Below, piece after piece: positions 1 to 6,297 of a stretch of DNA of 11,713 bases. The position numbers and the translations under genes were made by a program. This stretch comes from Planctomycetota bacterium (lineage in GTDB: Bacteria > Planctomycetota > Phycisphaerae > Sedimentisphaerales > SM23-30), in assembly GCA_029573975.1 (NCBI GenBank), contig JAKQBU010000221.1, forward strand, positions 1 to 11,713, read 5' to 3'. How positions within the stretch are numbered: the first letter of the stretch is position 1; each line of letters opens with the position of its first letter. The notes below the pieces were generated by a model. That model had not been told where the DNA came from. It worked only from the letters and a program-made list of their open reading frames with translations, and made no database searches.

Positions 1-136
1 AGATCTGATACGGATTATTCGGCTCCCCCGTCCCCGGCCCATATTGCCCATACACCGGCAGCACCATCCCCAAAATCACCGCCCCTAGCCACCAACCCGG
101 CCAACCCGCCCGCCTCAGCATCCCCAAATCTTTCAT
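1..136 (-). CDS. Secreted/surface protein, N-terminal fragment (truncated by window edge)
   Basis: Forty-five codons are visible, beginning at an ATG whose first base is 136 and running off the left edge. The peptide starts MKDLGMLRRAG, continues with a hydrophobic segment rich in W, L, V and G (about residues 12-30), and reaches a likely signal-peptidase I site near VYG-QYG. The mature start reads QYGPGTGEPNNPYQI. A G-x-G-x-x-x-x-P-Y-x-I stretch right after the signal peptide is, from memory, common in large secreted repeat proteins (GLUG or beta-helix type) of Phycisphaerae planctomycetes. A GGAGG ribosome site (complement of 142-146) lies 5 nt upstream of the start. It was too short for automatic ORF calling but has signal peptide, RBS and motif together. 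The function cannot be told from this fragment. Confidence 0.72.
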   Translation of the reverse strand, partial: MKDLGMLRRAGWPGWWLGAVILGMVLPVYGQYGPGTGEPNNPYQI

Positions 137-256
137 CACAACCTCCAATCTCAATTTAAATCTTTATTTCAAAGCCTGCATATCTCATGGGGTTTTGACA
201 CATATATTGATAACTCCATGGTTCATTATGCCTTATGTACTATTTTCGCTTTGCCA

Positions 257-403
257 GCTTCGACCGTCTGTTTTCAACGCGAATTTTTGTCCGTCTTCGA
301 GGCCGCAGGAACTATCTTCCGCAGGCATATAGGGCTATATGTTGAGGACAGATAGCGACGAGAACGAAGAAGGCGGGCAAAAAGGCCGCTGAAAATCGAA
401 AGC
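257..403 (+). other. Long rod-like self-complementary element, candidate structured RNA or dispersed repeat
   Basis: The two halves pair along almost the whole length: 257-263 with 396-403 (one bulge), 271-276 with 390-395, 279-281 with 387-389, and a 15-pair helix 284-298 with 369-383. Inside sit CTATCTTCC (312-320) with GGACAGATAG (346-355, one bulged C) and a 7-bp hairpin 326-332/335-341 with a 2-nt turn. The 15-pair helix contains two T-G pairings, which are wobble pairs if the plus strand is the RNA and A-C mismatches if the minus strand is. That favours plus-strand transcription. A 110-codon minus-strand ORF covers this region, but the palindromic structure explains it better than a protein does. 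It could be a structured RNA, a miniature mobile element or a dispersed intergenic repeat. I do not recognise the family with certainty. Confidence 0.5.
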
Positions 404-1060
404 CTGTGAGTTATGCGGGCTAACACCCGTCCCGACCTATCCGCCAAGGCCCCGGAATCAGGTTTTTTATTCTCCCAAAACCACCATAACTTCCTGCCAT
501 AAAAAACATTTACTATCATTCCATATAAACGCAATAACCAACAAGTCTTTTTGACCGGACTGCCATCCATAACAAAACACGAAACAACCCATTCTTCCAA
601 CGACAAAACCCATTATAATATCCTTCCCGTTTCTCTGCAATCAAAATCCTTCACTACATTATACCCCATATTTTTCAATTGTCAAATATAATTATTATTT
701 TGTTCATAATAATACATACTATTTTGAATAATTTTACTTAACTATTTGTTTCCACTATTTTTAAATCAATTAAATTACCCCCGCTCTTTTACCCTTCCAG
801 TCGTTCCCCGCGTATTACTAGCCCGCTCTTTTCCCCACCGACTTTGCCTCCCCAGCTTCCAGCCGCAACGCCGATCTGCCCTGCTGCCAGCACCTCTTCA
901 CTACCTTCGTTATTTTTGGTTCAAACTTTTCCCCCCTCTTCATCTGGTCGGGTTGATAGTAAAAATTACCTCTATCTTACCAAAGTCAATATGGGAAATA
1001 TGGATAATCTTTCCCGCCTCATTTTTTGCCTATATTAAAATGTCACGTGTACATATTCTT
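404..1060. other. Gene-free stretch: AT-rich block then pyrimidine-rich block
   Basis: No convincing gene is visible. About 600-770 is very AT-rich, with runs such as TTATTATTTTGTTC. About 770-960 switches to a C- and T-rich plus strand. Open frames here (for example a plus frame from 746) are short of any start with a ribosome site and have proline-, leucine- and phenylalanine-biased, low-complexity products, as expected from pyrimidine-rich DNA. A stop-bounded minus frame near 780-900 is slightly more protein-like but has no start codon. The AT-rich block could help strand opening or hold promoters, but nothing specific can be assigned. Confidence 0.4.
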
Positions 1061-1298
1061 CACTTTTACCTATGTTTTGCTCATGTTTTACGCAGTTTTG
1101 CTCTTCTTTTACTACACTTTATTCATCTTTTGTTATACTTTATTCAACATTTACCAATTCAGCCTAACCGTTATAAATTACCAAAATTCTTACCCATATT
1201 ACCAAAAATCTTACCCAACCGTTACAGCCGTTATAATCCCTACTTTATTATCAGACCATCTTTTCCACGTAAAATAAGGACTTACATCAATTTTTGGG
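1061..1298 (+). repeat. Inverted repeat copy 1 (~238 bp), with helically phased T-tracts
   Basis: This segment recurs in opposite orientation at 2926-3164. Shared exact runs include CCGTTATAATCCCTACTT (1228-1245), TCTTACCCAACCGTTACA and TTTCCACGTAAAAT. The first ~100 bases are a series of TTT/TTTT tracts spaced close to 11 bp. The next ~80 bases contain a roughly 21-nt direct repeat of TTACCAAAA-TCTTACCCA type. The end (1281-1298) is one partial unit of the 33-bp family seen near copy 2. The UvrC-like gene's stop codon (1287-1289) lies within this arm. A weak plus ORF (1026-1277) resembles a minus ORF in copy 2 only because the DNA is repeated. Confidence 0.8.
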
Positions 1299-2456
1299 TG
1301 TAAAACAGGCCAAAATTTTCTCCGCCAGCCGGTCCGGTTCCCGGAACTCATCCGCACGGAGATATAAACCATTATCATATTGACGTTTAGAATAAGAGTG
1401 CCGATACAGAAACCGGCTGACCCAGGCCATCAGCGGCCAATCGGGCTTGCTGATATCCTGGTCCGCCCTTTGCAGCAGCATGAAATGCAGATGATCCTCG
1501 AGCGTTTTAACTCCTTGTCGCACATCAGGTAACAGAAATGGCTCGATCTGCCGTATCCAGCCGGGGCCGATCAGAAATGGCGTAACCGTCGGCTGAAGCT
1601 GCCGCTGACCCTCTACCTTTAGTTTAGGTCCCGTCTGAAAACACAAGATATAGAAGTTATGGATAGGCATCACCCATCGATAAGCCGGCGCCCGCAAGTT
1701 TTCCGCCCGTTCTATTTTTAACTTAACCTCTTGTGCCAGCTCATAGTTACGATCCAAGGCCCATTGTTTCATCTGTGATTTCCACTCCTCCAGCTTACTT
1801 TCCAGCGGCTGGTTCAGAAATTCGATGGCCTGCCGTACCACCTGCTGATATTTTTCCCGGGATATGGTTCCATTGCAAACGCCGCCGCATCGTCCTATCT
1901 GGGCATAGGCACAGGAGTTAGCTATCGGTGCCTGCACCAATATTTCCGGATGGCGGCACAAATCGAAAAGATCCTGCACGATTTCCAGGAAACAGCCGGC
2001 GGATTTTCTGTTACTGAATGGCCCCCAATAACTTGCGCTATCGTTGCCTATATGATTCACCCGTTCAAAACCGGGGTAATCCGCCGAAGGATTCACCCGG
2101 ATAAACCAGGCGTCCAGCGTGGGAAAAAACTCATGAAAACGTACGGGAAAAAGAGTCTGAACTGCTTGAAAATAAAGGAGTTCCGTTTCGAAATGCGACC
2201 AGGTTCTCCGGTACCTGATTTTAGCTGTAATCGGCCGCAGGGGGATCCGGCGGCTTTTCTGCTGCGGGTCATCTTCTTCTAACCTGTTGCGAACTAAAGA
2301 CCTGAGATCAGCCCCATAAAGCAGGAGGATCGGCTGGTTCTCCCGGCTGACAAAGAGACAAACACCGGCGGCAGCAGGCAATGCCCGTACCGATTCGGCC
2401 AGGCTGCCGTCAGCGGTAAGGTCCAGTTCATGCGTGAATAATTCCTTTTCCGCCAT
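1287..2456 (-). CDS. UvrC-like/Cho-like nuclease homologue (degenerate GIY-YIG + Cys cluster + UVR motif)
   Basis: The 389-residue protein resembles the N-terminal half of excinuclease subunit UvrC, the nucleotide-excision-repair nuclease. Residues ~27-112 fit a GIY-YIG fold that looks eroded: GVC (31-33) and LYG (46-48) stand where GIY and YIG are expected, although R52 and an acidic HFETELLYF stretch (88-96) remain. Residues 143-194 carry the UvrC signature YWGPF...IGRCGGVC with C167, C182, C190 and C194, matching the C-xN-C-x7-C-x3-C pattern of the UvrC iron-sulfur site. A UVR (UvrB-binding) helix follows at ~222-254. The RNase H-like and HhH domains that make full UvrC ~600 residues are absent; about 130 residues of unknown fold end the protein. 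The start ATG has no Shine-Dalgarno but sits just after a good promoter. It may be a Cho-type repair nuclease or a UvrC relative with lost incision activity. Confidence 0.8.
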   Translation of the reverse strand: MAEKELFTHELDLTADGSLAESVRALPAAAGVCLFVSRENQPILLLYGADLRSLVRNRLEEDDPQQKSRRIPLRPITAKIRYRRTWSHFETELLYFQAVQTLFPVRFHEFFPTLDAWFIRVNPSADYPGFERVNHIGNDSASYWGPFSNRKSAGCFLEIVQDLFDLCRHPEILVQAPIANSCAYAQIGRCGGVCNGTISREKYQQVVRQAIEFLNQPLESKLEEWKSQMKQWALDRNYELAQEVKLKIERAENLRAPAYRWVMPIHNFYILCFQTGPKLKVEGQRQLQPTVTPFLIGPGWIRQIEPFLLPDVRQGVKTLEDHLHFMLLQRADQDISKPDWPLMAWVSRFLYRHSYSKRQYDNGLYLRADEFREPDRLAEKILACFTPKN

Positions 2457-2491
2457 ACAGTTAGGATATTTATAAATTTGCTGCTTGTCAA
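2457..2491 (-). promoter_or_regulatory. Predicted sigma70-type promoter giving a leaderless mRNA for the UvrC-like gene
   Basis: On the minus strand a perfect TTGACA (2491 down to 2486) is followed after exactly 17 nt by TATCCT (2468 down to 2463), a 4/6 match to TATAAT. Only six bases separate this -10 from the ATG, so the usual start point about 7 nt downstream falls on the A of the start codon. No purine-rich ribosome site precedes the ATG, which agrees with leaderless translation. Confidence 0.55.
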
Positions 2492-2716
2492 GAAAACTGG
2501 GAGATTTTGGCTGGCGGGCAGATGGGGTTTTGTCATATTCCGATAATATTCAACCTTTTGGGCATAGAATGACGATATGGTAACAAATTGTCTTAAAAGC
2601 AGATGTGACGCGCAACCTGGAAAACCCCCTGGAGCGGAGAGGAAAAACGGCAGGAATCGGCATGGATAGGGAATGCTGCTGCTGGAGATATAAGTACATA
2701 AATAATTTGTGAATCA

Positions 2717-2820
2717 GAGCTTGGGAGGATCCGAAGCTCCATCAATCTCTTGCCGGGACGCTATTTTTTCGGCAGAGACAGGCCCGGTTGCGTGTGAGGC
2801 AGCCGGGCCTCCTTTTTTTT
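2717..2820 (+). ncRNA. Candidate small RNA: three consecutive hairpins ending in a terminator
   Basis: Three hairpins follow each other with almost no gap. The first is 2717-2739: GAGCTT/AAGCTC, one mismatch, then GGA/TCC. The second is 2746-2778: TCTCTTGCCG with CGGCAGAGA, one bulged T, 14-nt loop containing TTTTTT. The third is the terminator stem 2780-2810. No plus-strand protein gene with a ribosome site precedes it; the short ORF starting at 2709 merely overlaps the hairpins. The nearest plus-strand gene begins almost 1 kb downstream, so this looks like a free-standing transcript rather than a leader or the end of an mRNA. The 5' end is unknown; AT-rich TATAAG (2689-2694) and TAAATA (2699-2704) are possible -10 boxes without a convincing -35. 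No known RNA family is recognised. Confidence 0.5.
2780..2820 (+). terminator. Intrinsic (Rho-independent) terminator
   Basis: A perfect 8-bp GC-rich stem, AGGCCCGG (2780-2787) with CCGGGCCT (2803-2810), has a 15-nt loop and is followed two bases later by eight consecutive T (2813-2820). The T-tract fixes the direction as plus. It is the best textbook terminator in the window. Confidence 0.85.
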
Positions 2821-2837
2821 GGCACGAACTGCCTGAT

Positions 2838-2969
2838 TGTAAGTCTTTATTTTTGGAGATGGAAAATTTACATAACTCCTTACTTTTTGTTGTGGGAAAT
2901 TGATGTAAGTCGTTATATTTAGATTGGGAAAAGCGATGTAAGTGCTCATTTTACGTGGAAAGGAATGGT
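2838..2969. repeat. 33-bp tandem repeat cluster A (four units)
   Basis: Units begin at 2838, 2871, 2904 and 2937, exactly 33 bp apart. Three start TGTAAGT and the second is diverged (CATAACT). The general pattern is TGTAAGTNNTTATTTTT followed by a G-rich part ending in GGGAAA or GGAAAA. The last two units run into inverted repeat copy 2. Because 33 is a multiple of 3, the minus strand reads an 11-residue peptide repeat (TYIAFPNLNIT, TYINFPQQKVR, SYVNFPSPKIK). There are no spacers, so this is not a CRISPR array. Confidence 0.8.
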
Positions 2970-3164
2970 CCGATAATTAAGTAGGGATTATAACGGTTGT
3001 AACGGTTGGGTAAGAATTTTGGTATTCTGGGTAATATTTTTGGTAATTTGTAACGGTTAGGTTGAGTTGGTAAATGTCGAACAAAGTATAGTAAAAGATG
3101 AAGAAAGTGATGTAAAACATGTGGAAAACACAGTAAAAGTATAGCAAAAGATAGTAAAAAGTGG
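2926..3164 (-). repeat. Inverted repeat copy 2 (~239 bp)
   Basis: The reverse complement of this segment aligns along its length with 1061-1298, with scattered substitutions and a few single-base shifts, so the copies are clearly homologous but no longer identical. T-tracts on the minus strand again come about every 11 bp (3164 down to ~3065), followed by the TTACC/ACCGTTA region and then the TTTCCACGTAAAAT and CTTACATC end. Homology fades beyond ~3165, where the pairing partner left of 1061 is unrelated. The 1.6 kb between the copies holds the UvrC-like gene and the candidate small RNA. Confidence 0.8.
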
Positions 3165-3210
3165 ATGATTTTTTGTCGGTTTTTGGGCGGCCCATGCCAT
3201 TTTCCCGAAT

Positions 3211-3309
3211 TGTAAGTGCTTATTTTTGGTTTTGAGAAATTGCTGTAAGTTGTTATTTTTCGTTTTGGAAAATGGTTGTAAGTCTTTATTTTTCGATTTT
3301 ACCATACGA
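3211..3309. repeat. 33-bp tandem repeat cluster B (three units)
   Basis: TGTAAGT begins at 3211, 3244 and 3277, again exactly 33 bp apart, each followed by TTATTTTT and a TTTTG- or ATTTT-containing half. The units belong to the same family as cluster A, so inverted repeat copy 2 is bracketed by 33-bp units on both sides. The third unit decays after about 22 bases. In one minus frame this reads as an 11-residue repeat (KSKNKDLQPFS, KTKNNNLQQFL, KTKNKHLQFGK). Confidence 0.8.
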
Positions 3310-3788
3310 CCTATGGTCAGAGCAGCATGAGATGTTTTTGGCAAGATGGGAAAAAACTGGCCCACCGCCTCAATGATCGGAGGGTCGGACGATTGGTCGG
3401 AGGAATATTTCCGGCTCGGACGCATGGAACACCGGTTTCCCCCCGTGGAAGAGGAAGAGAGGGCAGAATTGCCGGGTTAGCTGAGAAGGCAGGCTAGCCT
3501 GCGACACTTTCGAGGCGGGTGTTTTACCCTTTTGACGCTCACGCTGCAAGCTACGCTGTTGGAGAATTAAACCGCCTCGAAGGTATAGTGGGCGAGAAAG
3601 GCGGGGGATGAATTTGATAGAGAGGATAGATTGACAGGCGGGGACGGGGGGATTACATTGGGGGGAGAAGGAGCGGTTGCATTATGATGACGGTAATAAT
3701 TCATACATATGGGCAATCCTATCATGAAGCACAAGGTATTAAAAAACCTCGATCCTTTGCTTGAATATAAATCTTAAGGGGAAATGAG
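3310..3788. other. Intergenic stretch with two inverted repeats (3489-3502, 3509-3581)
   Basis: No gene is supported here. A perfect 14-bp palindrome, GCAGGCTAGCCTGC, lies at 3489-3502. Right after it TTCGAGGCGG (3509-3518) pairs with CCGCCTCGAA (3572-3581), enclosing a small GGGTGTTTTACCC hairpin (3517-3529). No T-tract follows, so these do not look like a standard terminator. The remaining sequence up to the TPR gene is purine-rich on the plus strand. TATAAA at 3766-3771 is a possible -10 for the TPR gene, but no matching -35 lies 16-18 bases upstream. Confidence 0.45.
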
Positions 3789-5495
3789 ATGATAGCGGAA
3801 ACAAGTTCGCAGATGATGGTGGTATGGCATATAGTGTGGATATTAGTGGTTATCGGGTGGATCATTTTTCCGGTTTATATGCTGCTGGGACCGAAGAGGA
3901 TGCCGGGGTATAAGAAAGTGCTGCTGGGGATTGTCTTTGGGCTGGAGGGGGGAGCGATTGGATTTTTGCTGACTATTGGCTTGATTGTGGTGTTGGCGGA
4001 CTGGGAATCCGGATTATGGAAACAAGGATGGTTATTCCTGACAGGCGGGGTGGTATTTTTTGGATTGGCGTTCTGGTTGTGGTGGAAAAGGTTTTCCGAG
4101 CCGAAAATAACGTCACTCAAGCTGAAGCCGGGTATGGATATTGACAAATTTCTGGAACGATACGGCCGGACAAGGAAAAAAGATGGAAAGCCGGTGTTAC
4201 AGATTGAATTGGTGGAGGAGAAGGCAGCAGCAGGGATCGAACGTATCCGGGAGCTGGGAGCAAGAGGGGATAGGCCGGGGGCGGAGCAGGTTTTGGAAGA
4301 ATTGCGAAAAAGCGGAGATATGGCCGGCCTGCAGGCACTGCTGATACAAGACAGGGATAAACAGGGGGATGATCTGGTCGATCGGAATAAAGAGATTGCC
4401 GCCGTGGCCTATATGCGCGGGGATAATGAGGCGGCTATTCAGGCTTTCGAGGAAATTCTTACGCTGAAACCGGATGACGTCTTTGCACTTGGTTATCGCG
4501 GCCATATACACGAGTACAGAGGTGAACAGACCCAGGCGCAGGGGTGCTATGAGCGAATGCTGGAATTAGGGGAAAAGACCCATACCCAGGAGTGGGAGGC
4601 GGCCGCTTATGGGGATATCGGAGGGATGTATCAAGGTCGAGGGGAAATGGCTGAGGCGGAAACGAAGTTTCAAAAAGAGCTGACGCTCAGTGAAAAACTG
4701 GGATGGCTGGAGGGGATGGCCAGCAGTTACTCGAATCTCATGTATATCTTTTATGTGAAGAAGGAACTGGCTGGGGCCAAGAAGATGCTTGGCAGATGGC
4801 TGGAAACGGAAAAGAGGCTGGGACGGCTGGAGGGAATCGCCAGTGCGTACTGGTATCGAGCGGAGATGTATCGAAGGTGGGATTATCTGTCCCGGGCAGA
4901 AAAGATATTTTGTAAAGCACTGAAGACCAATCATAAGCTGGGGCTGCTGGGGGGAGTGGTTCAGGCATGCAGTTATCTTGGTGAGATTTATCGAAAAAGG
5001 GGGTATCCGGCTGAGGCAGAAAAAATGCACCGCCACGCGCTGGAAATCAATCAGAAACTGGGGCGACTGCAAGGGGTAGCCACTCAGTACGGTCATCTTG
5101 GAGTAATTTATCAAATAGAGGGGAATCTGGATGAAGCCGAAAAGATGCATCAAAAATCGCTGGAACTTTATGAGAAGCTGGAGCGACCGATGGACATAGC
5201 CGGTCAGTACGGATTTCTCGGAGTGGTTTATCAAATTAAAAAGGACCTGGCCGAAGCGGATACCATGTTTCGTAAAGCGTTGGAGATTTATACAAAGCTG
5301 GGATTGCCGGTGAAAATGGCTTATACCTACTGGATACTCGGGGTGATTTGTCAAACGAAGGAGGATCTGGAAGGGGCGAGAAAATGGTGGCAAAAGGCAT
5401 TGTCCCTATTCAAGCAAAAGGGAATGTCTCGCGAAATTAAAATGGTACGAGACCTGCTGGATGAATTGGATAAAAAGGAAATAGCTGCGACCTGA
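3789..5495 (+). CDS. Membrane-anchored tetratricopeptide repeat (TPR) protein
   Basis: The 568-residue product has three predicted transmembrane helices at about 11-33, 43-71 and 81-100, then a WWKRF boundary that suggests the rest is cytoplasmic (positive-inside rule). A charged linker, which may hold one or two degenerate TPRs (~195-262), leads into seven very regular 40-residue repeats from about 270 to 550. Alanines of the A-E-K motif fall at 290, 330, 370, 410, 450, 490 and 530. The 40-residue period is longer than the classical 34 and resembles the TPR_12/kinesin-light-chain-like class. Such arrays bind partner proteins; no catalytic domain is present. The repeats are visible in the DNA as 120-bp units, so they expanded by duplication. 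An AAGGGGA ribosome site (3776-3782) lies 6 nt before the ATG. The partner and pathway are unknown. Confidence 0.9.
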   Translation: MIAETSSQMMVVWHIVWILVVIGWIIFPVYMLLGPKRMPGYKKVLLGIVFGLEGGAIGFLLTIGLIVVLADWESGLWKQGWLFLTGGVVFFGLAFWLWWKRFSEPKITSLKLKPGMDIDKFLERYGRTRKKDGKPVLQIELVEEKAAAGIERIRELGARGDRPGAEQVLEELRKSGDMAGLQALLIQDRDKQGDDLVDRNKEIAAVAYMRGDNEAAIQAFEEILTLKPDDVFALGYRGHIHEYRGEQTQAQGCYERMLELGEKTHTQEWEAAAYGDIGGMYQGRGEMAEAETKFQKELTLSEKLGWLEGMASSYSNLMYIFYVKKELAGAKKMLGRWLETEKRLGRLEGIASAYWYRAEMYRRWDYLSRAEKIFCKALKTNHKLGLLGGVVQACSYLGEIYRKRGYPAEAEKMHRHALEINQKLGRLQGVATQYGHLGVIYQIEGNLDEAEKMHQKSLELYEKLERPMDIAGQYGFLGVVYQIKKDLAEADTMFRKALEIYTKLGLPVKMAYTYWILGVICQTKEDLEGARKWWQKALSLFKQKGMSREIKMVRDLLDELDKKEIAAT

Positions 5496-5580
5496 ACGAA
5501 GAGTAACTCCGGAACCGGCGGTGGGAATACCGATGGACAGGGGGAGAAAGCCATGATAAAATGGCAGATAGAGGAACCGC

Positions 5581-5601
5581 ATCGGCAAACGAGTTGCCGA
5601 T
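5581..5601. repeat. Hairpin after the TPR gene
   Basis: A perfect 8-bp inverted repeat, ATCGGCAA (5581-5588) and TTGCCGAT (5594-5601), has a 5-nt loop. No T-run follows, so it could be a transcript-stabilising stem or a weak terminator 85 bp beyond the TPR stop codon. Confidence 0.45.
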
Positions 5602-5693
5602 CACCTGGATATAATAAAATGGTATGCAGAGTATACCCTACCCTTGCCAGCAGGGATGATGATTGCAATATGTCCCTATATATGATAATGGAT

Positions 5694-5711
5694 GGTGGGG
5701 CAAGCCCCACC
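5694..5711. repeat. GC-rich hairpin GGTGGGG-CAAG-CCCCACC before the PLD gene
   Basis: A 7-bp perfect stem with a CAAG loop is followed by CTACA. From memory, GGTGGGGCAAGCCCCACC-type sequences occur as dispersed intergenic repeats in several phyla; that is recollection, not a search. It lies just upstream of the ribosome site of the PLD-like gene. The ATG at 5692 falls on its edge, which argues against that ATG being the true start. Confidence 0.5.
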
Positions 5712-5724
5712 CTACAGGAAACCG

Positions 5725-6255
5725 ATGCTGGAGTATATAACGGATCAGCGGATTTATGAGAGGGTGATCGGCGGGGCGATTCCACAGGCGGGGAAGTATG
5801 TGTGGATCGCGACGGCGGATCTCAAGGATCTGTATGTGGAGAAGAAGGGCAAACGGGTGCCGTTTTTGGAGATTTTGTCGGACCTGGTGAAGAAAAAGGT
5901 GGAGATCCGGCTGCTCCATGCCAAGGAGCCGGGGCCGAACTTCCGGAGGGATTTCGACCGGTACCCGAATCTGATTAAGGGGATCGAGCGAATCCTGTGC
6001 CCGCGGGTGCATTTTAAGGCGGTGGTCGTCGATGGCACGTTTGCGTATAGCGGCAGTGCGAATCTGACGGGGGCGGGGATGGGGGCCAAGAGCAAGGACA
6101 AGAGGAATTTCGAGGCGGGGGTGGTTACGACGGAGACGGAGTTGATCGGGGCCATTATGGAGCAATTCGATGATATCTGGGGTGGAAAATATTGCAAAGA
6201 GTGCAAGCGGAAGGAATTTTGCGGGGATTATAAGGATATGCTGGCGAAAGGATAG
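5725..6255 (+). CDS. Single-HKD phospholipase D-like domain protein (putative nuclease-type)
   Basis: I chose the ATG at 5725 (176 residues, MLEYITDQRI) because AGGA (5716-5719) precedes it at suitable spacing; the in-frame ATG 33 bp earlier lies at a hairpin. Residues 96-103 form H-x-K-x4-D (H96, K98, D103), followed by GSAN (110-113) and E130: the active-site signature of the PLD superfamily. Only one HKD is present, as in Nuc-type nucleases that act as dimers, so a phosphodiesterase acting on nucleic acid is more likely than a lipase; this is inference. The C-terminus carries C157-x2-C160-x5-C166, which with C92 could bind a metal or Fe-S cluster. There is no signal peptide, so it is probably cytoplasmic. 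It is followed by convergent dinB after 42 bp, with no clear terminator between them. Confidence 0.85.
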   Translation: MLEYITDQRIYERVIGGAIPQAGKYVWIATADLKDLYVEKKGKRVPFLEILSDLVKKKVEIRLLHAKEPGPNFRRDFDRYPNLIKGIERILCPRVHFKAVVVDGTFAYSGSANLTGAGMGAKSKDKRNFEAGVVTTETELIGAIMEQFDDIWGGKYCKECKRKEFCGDYKDMLAKG

Positions 6256-6297
6256 GTATCGCGCCGGCAATTTCGATAGACACCACCCCCCTACCCA

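Noticed and set aside
274..606. Minus-strand ORF of 110 codons
   Set aside because: It lies over the long self-complementary element, has no ribosome site and gives no recognisable protein; base pairing explains the conservation-like pattern better.
746..1303. Plus-strand ORF of 185 codons
   Set aside because: It has low-complexity P/L/F/Y composition, no ribosome site, and spans both the pyrimidine-rich block and the repeat arm.
3119..3127. DnaA box (complement TTTTCCACA) and AT-rich repeats suggesting a replication origin
   Set aside because: Only one exact relaxed match was found (near-matches at the CCACG sites), with no dnaA, rep or parA gene nearby.
2977..3195. Minus ORF similar to the plus ORF at 1026-1277, suggesting a small membrane protein family
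   Set aside because: Similarity is fully explained by the inverted DNA repeat; neither has a ribosome site, and the Y/F/T-rich product reflects T-rich DNA.
2838..3309. CRISPR-like array
   Set aside because: The 33-bp units are directly adjacent with no unique spacers, they vary in sequence, and there are no cas genes.
404..3581. Integron attC-like sites (GGCTAAC near 415-425 and palindromes at 3489-3581)
   Set aside because: The core sites do not fit RYYYAAC/GTTRRRY and no integrase gene is present.
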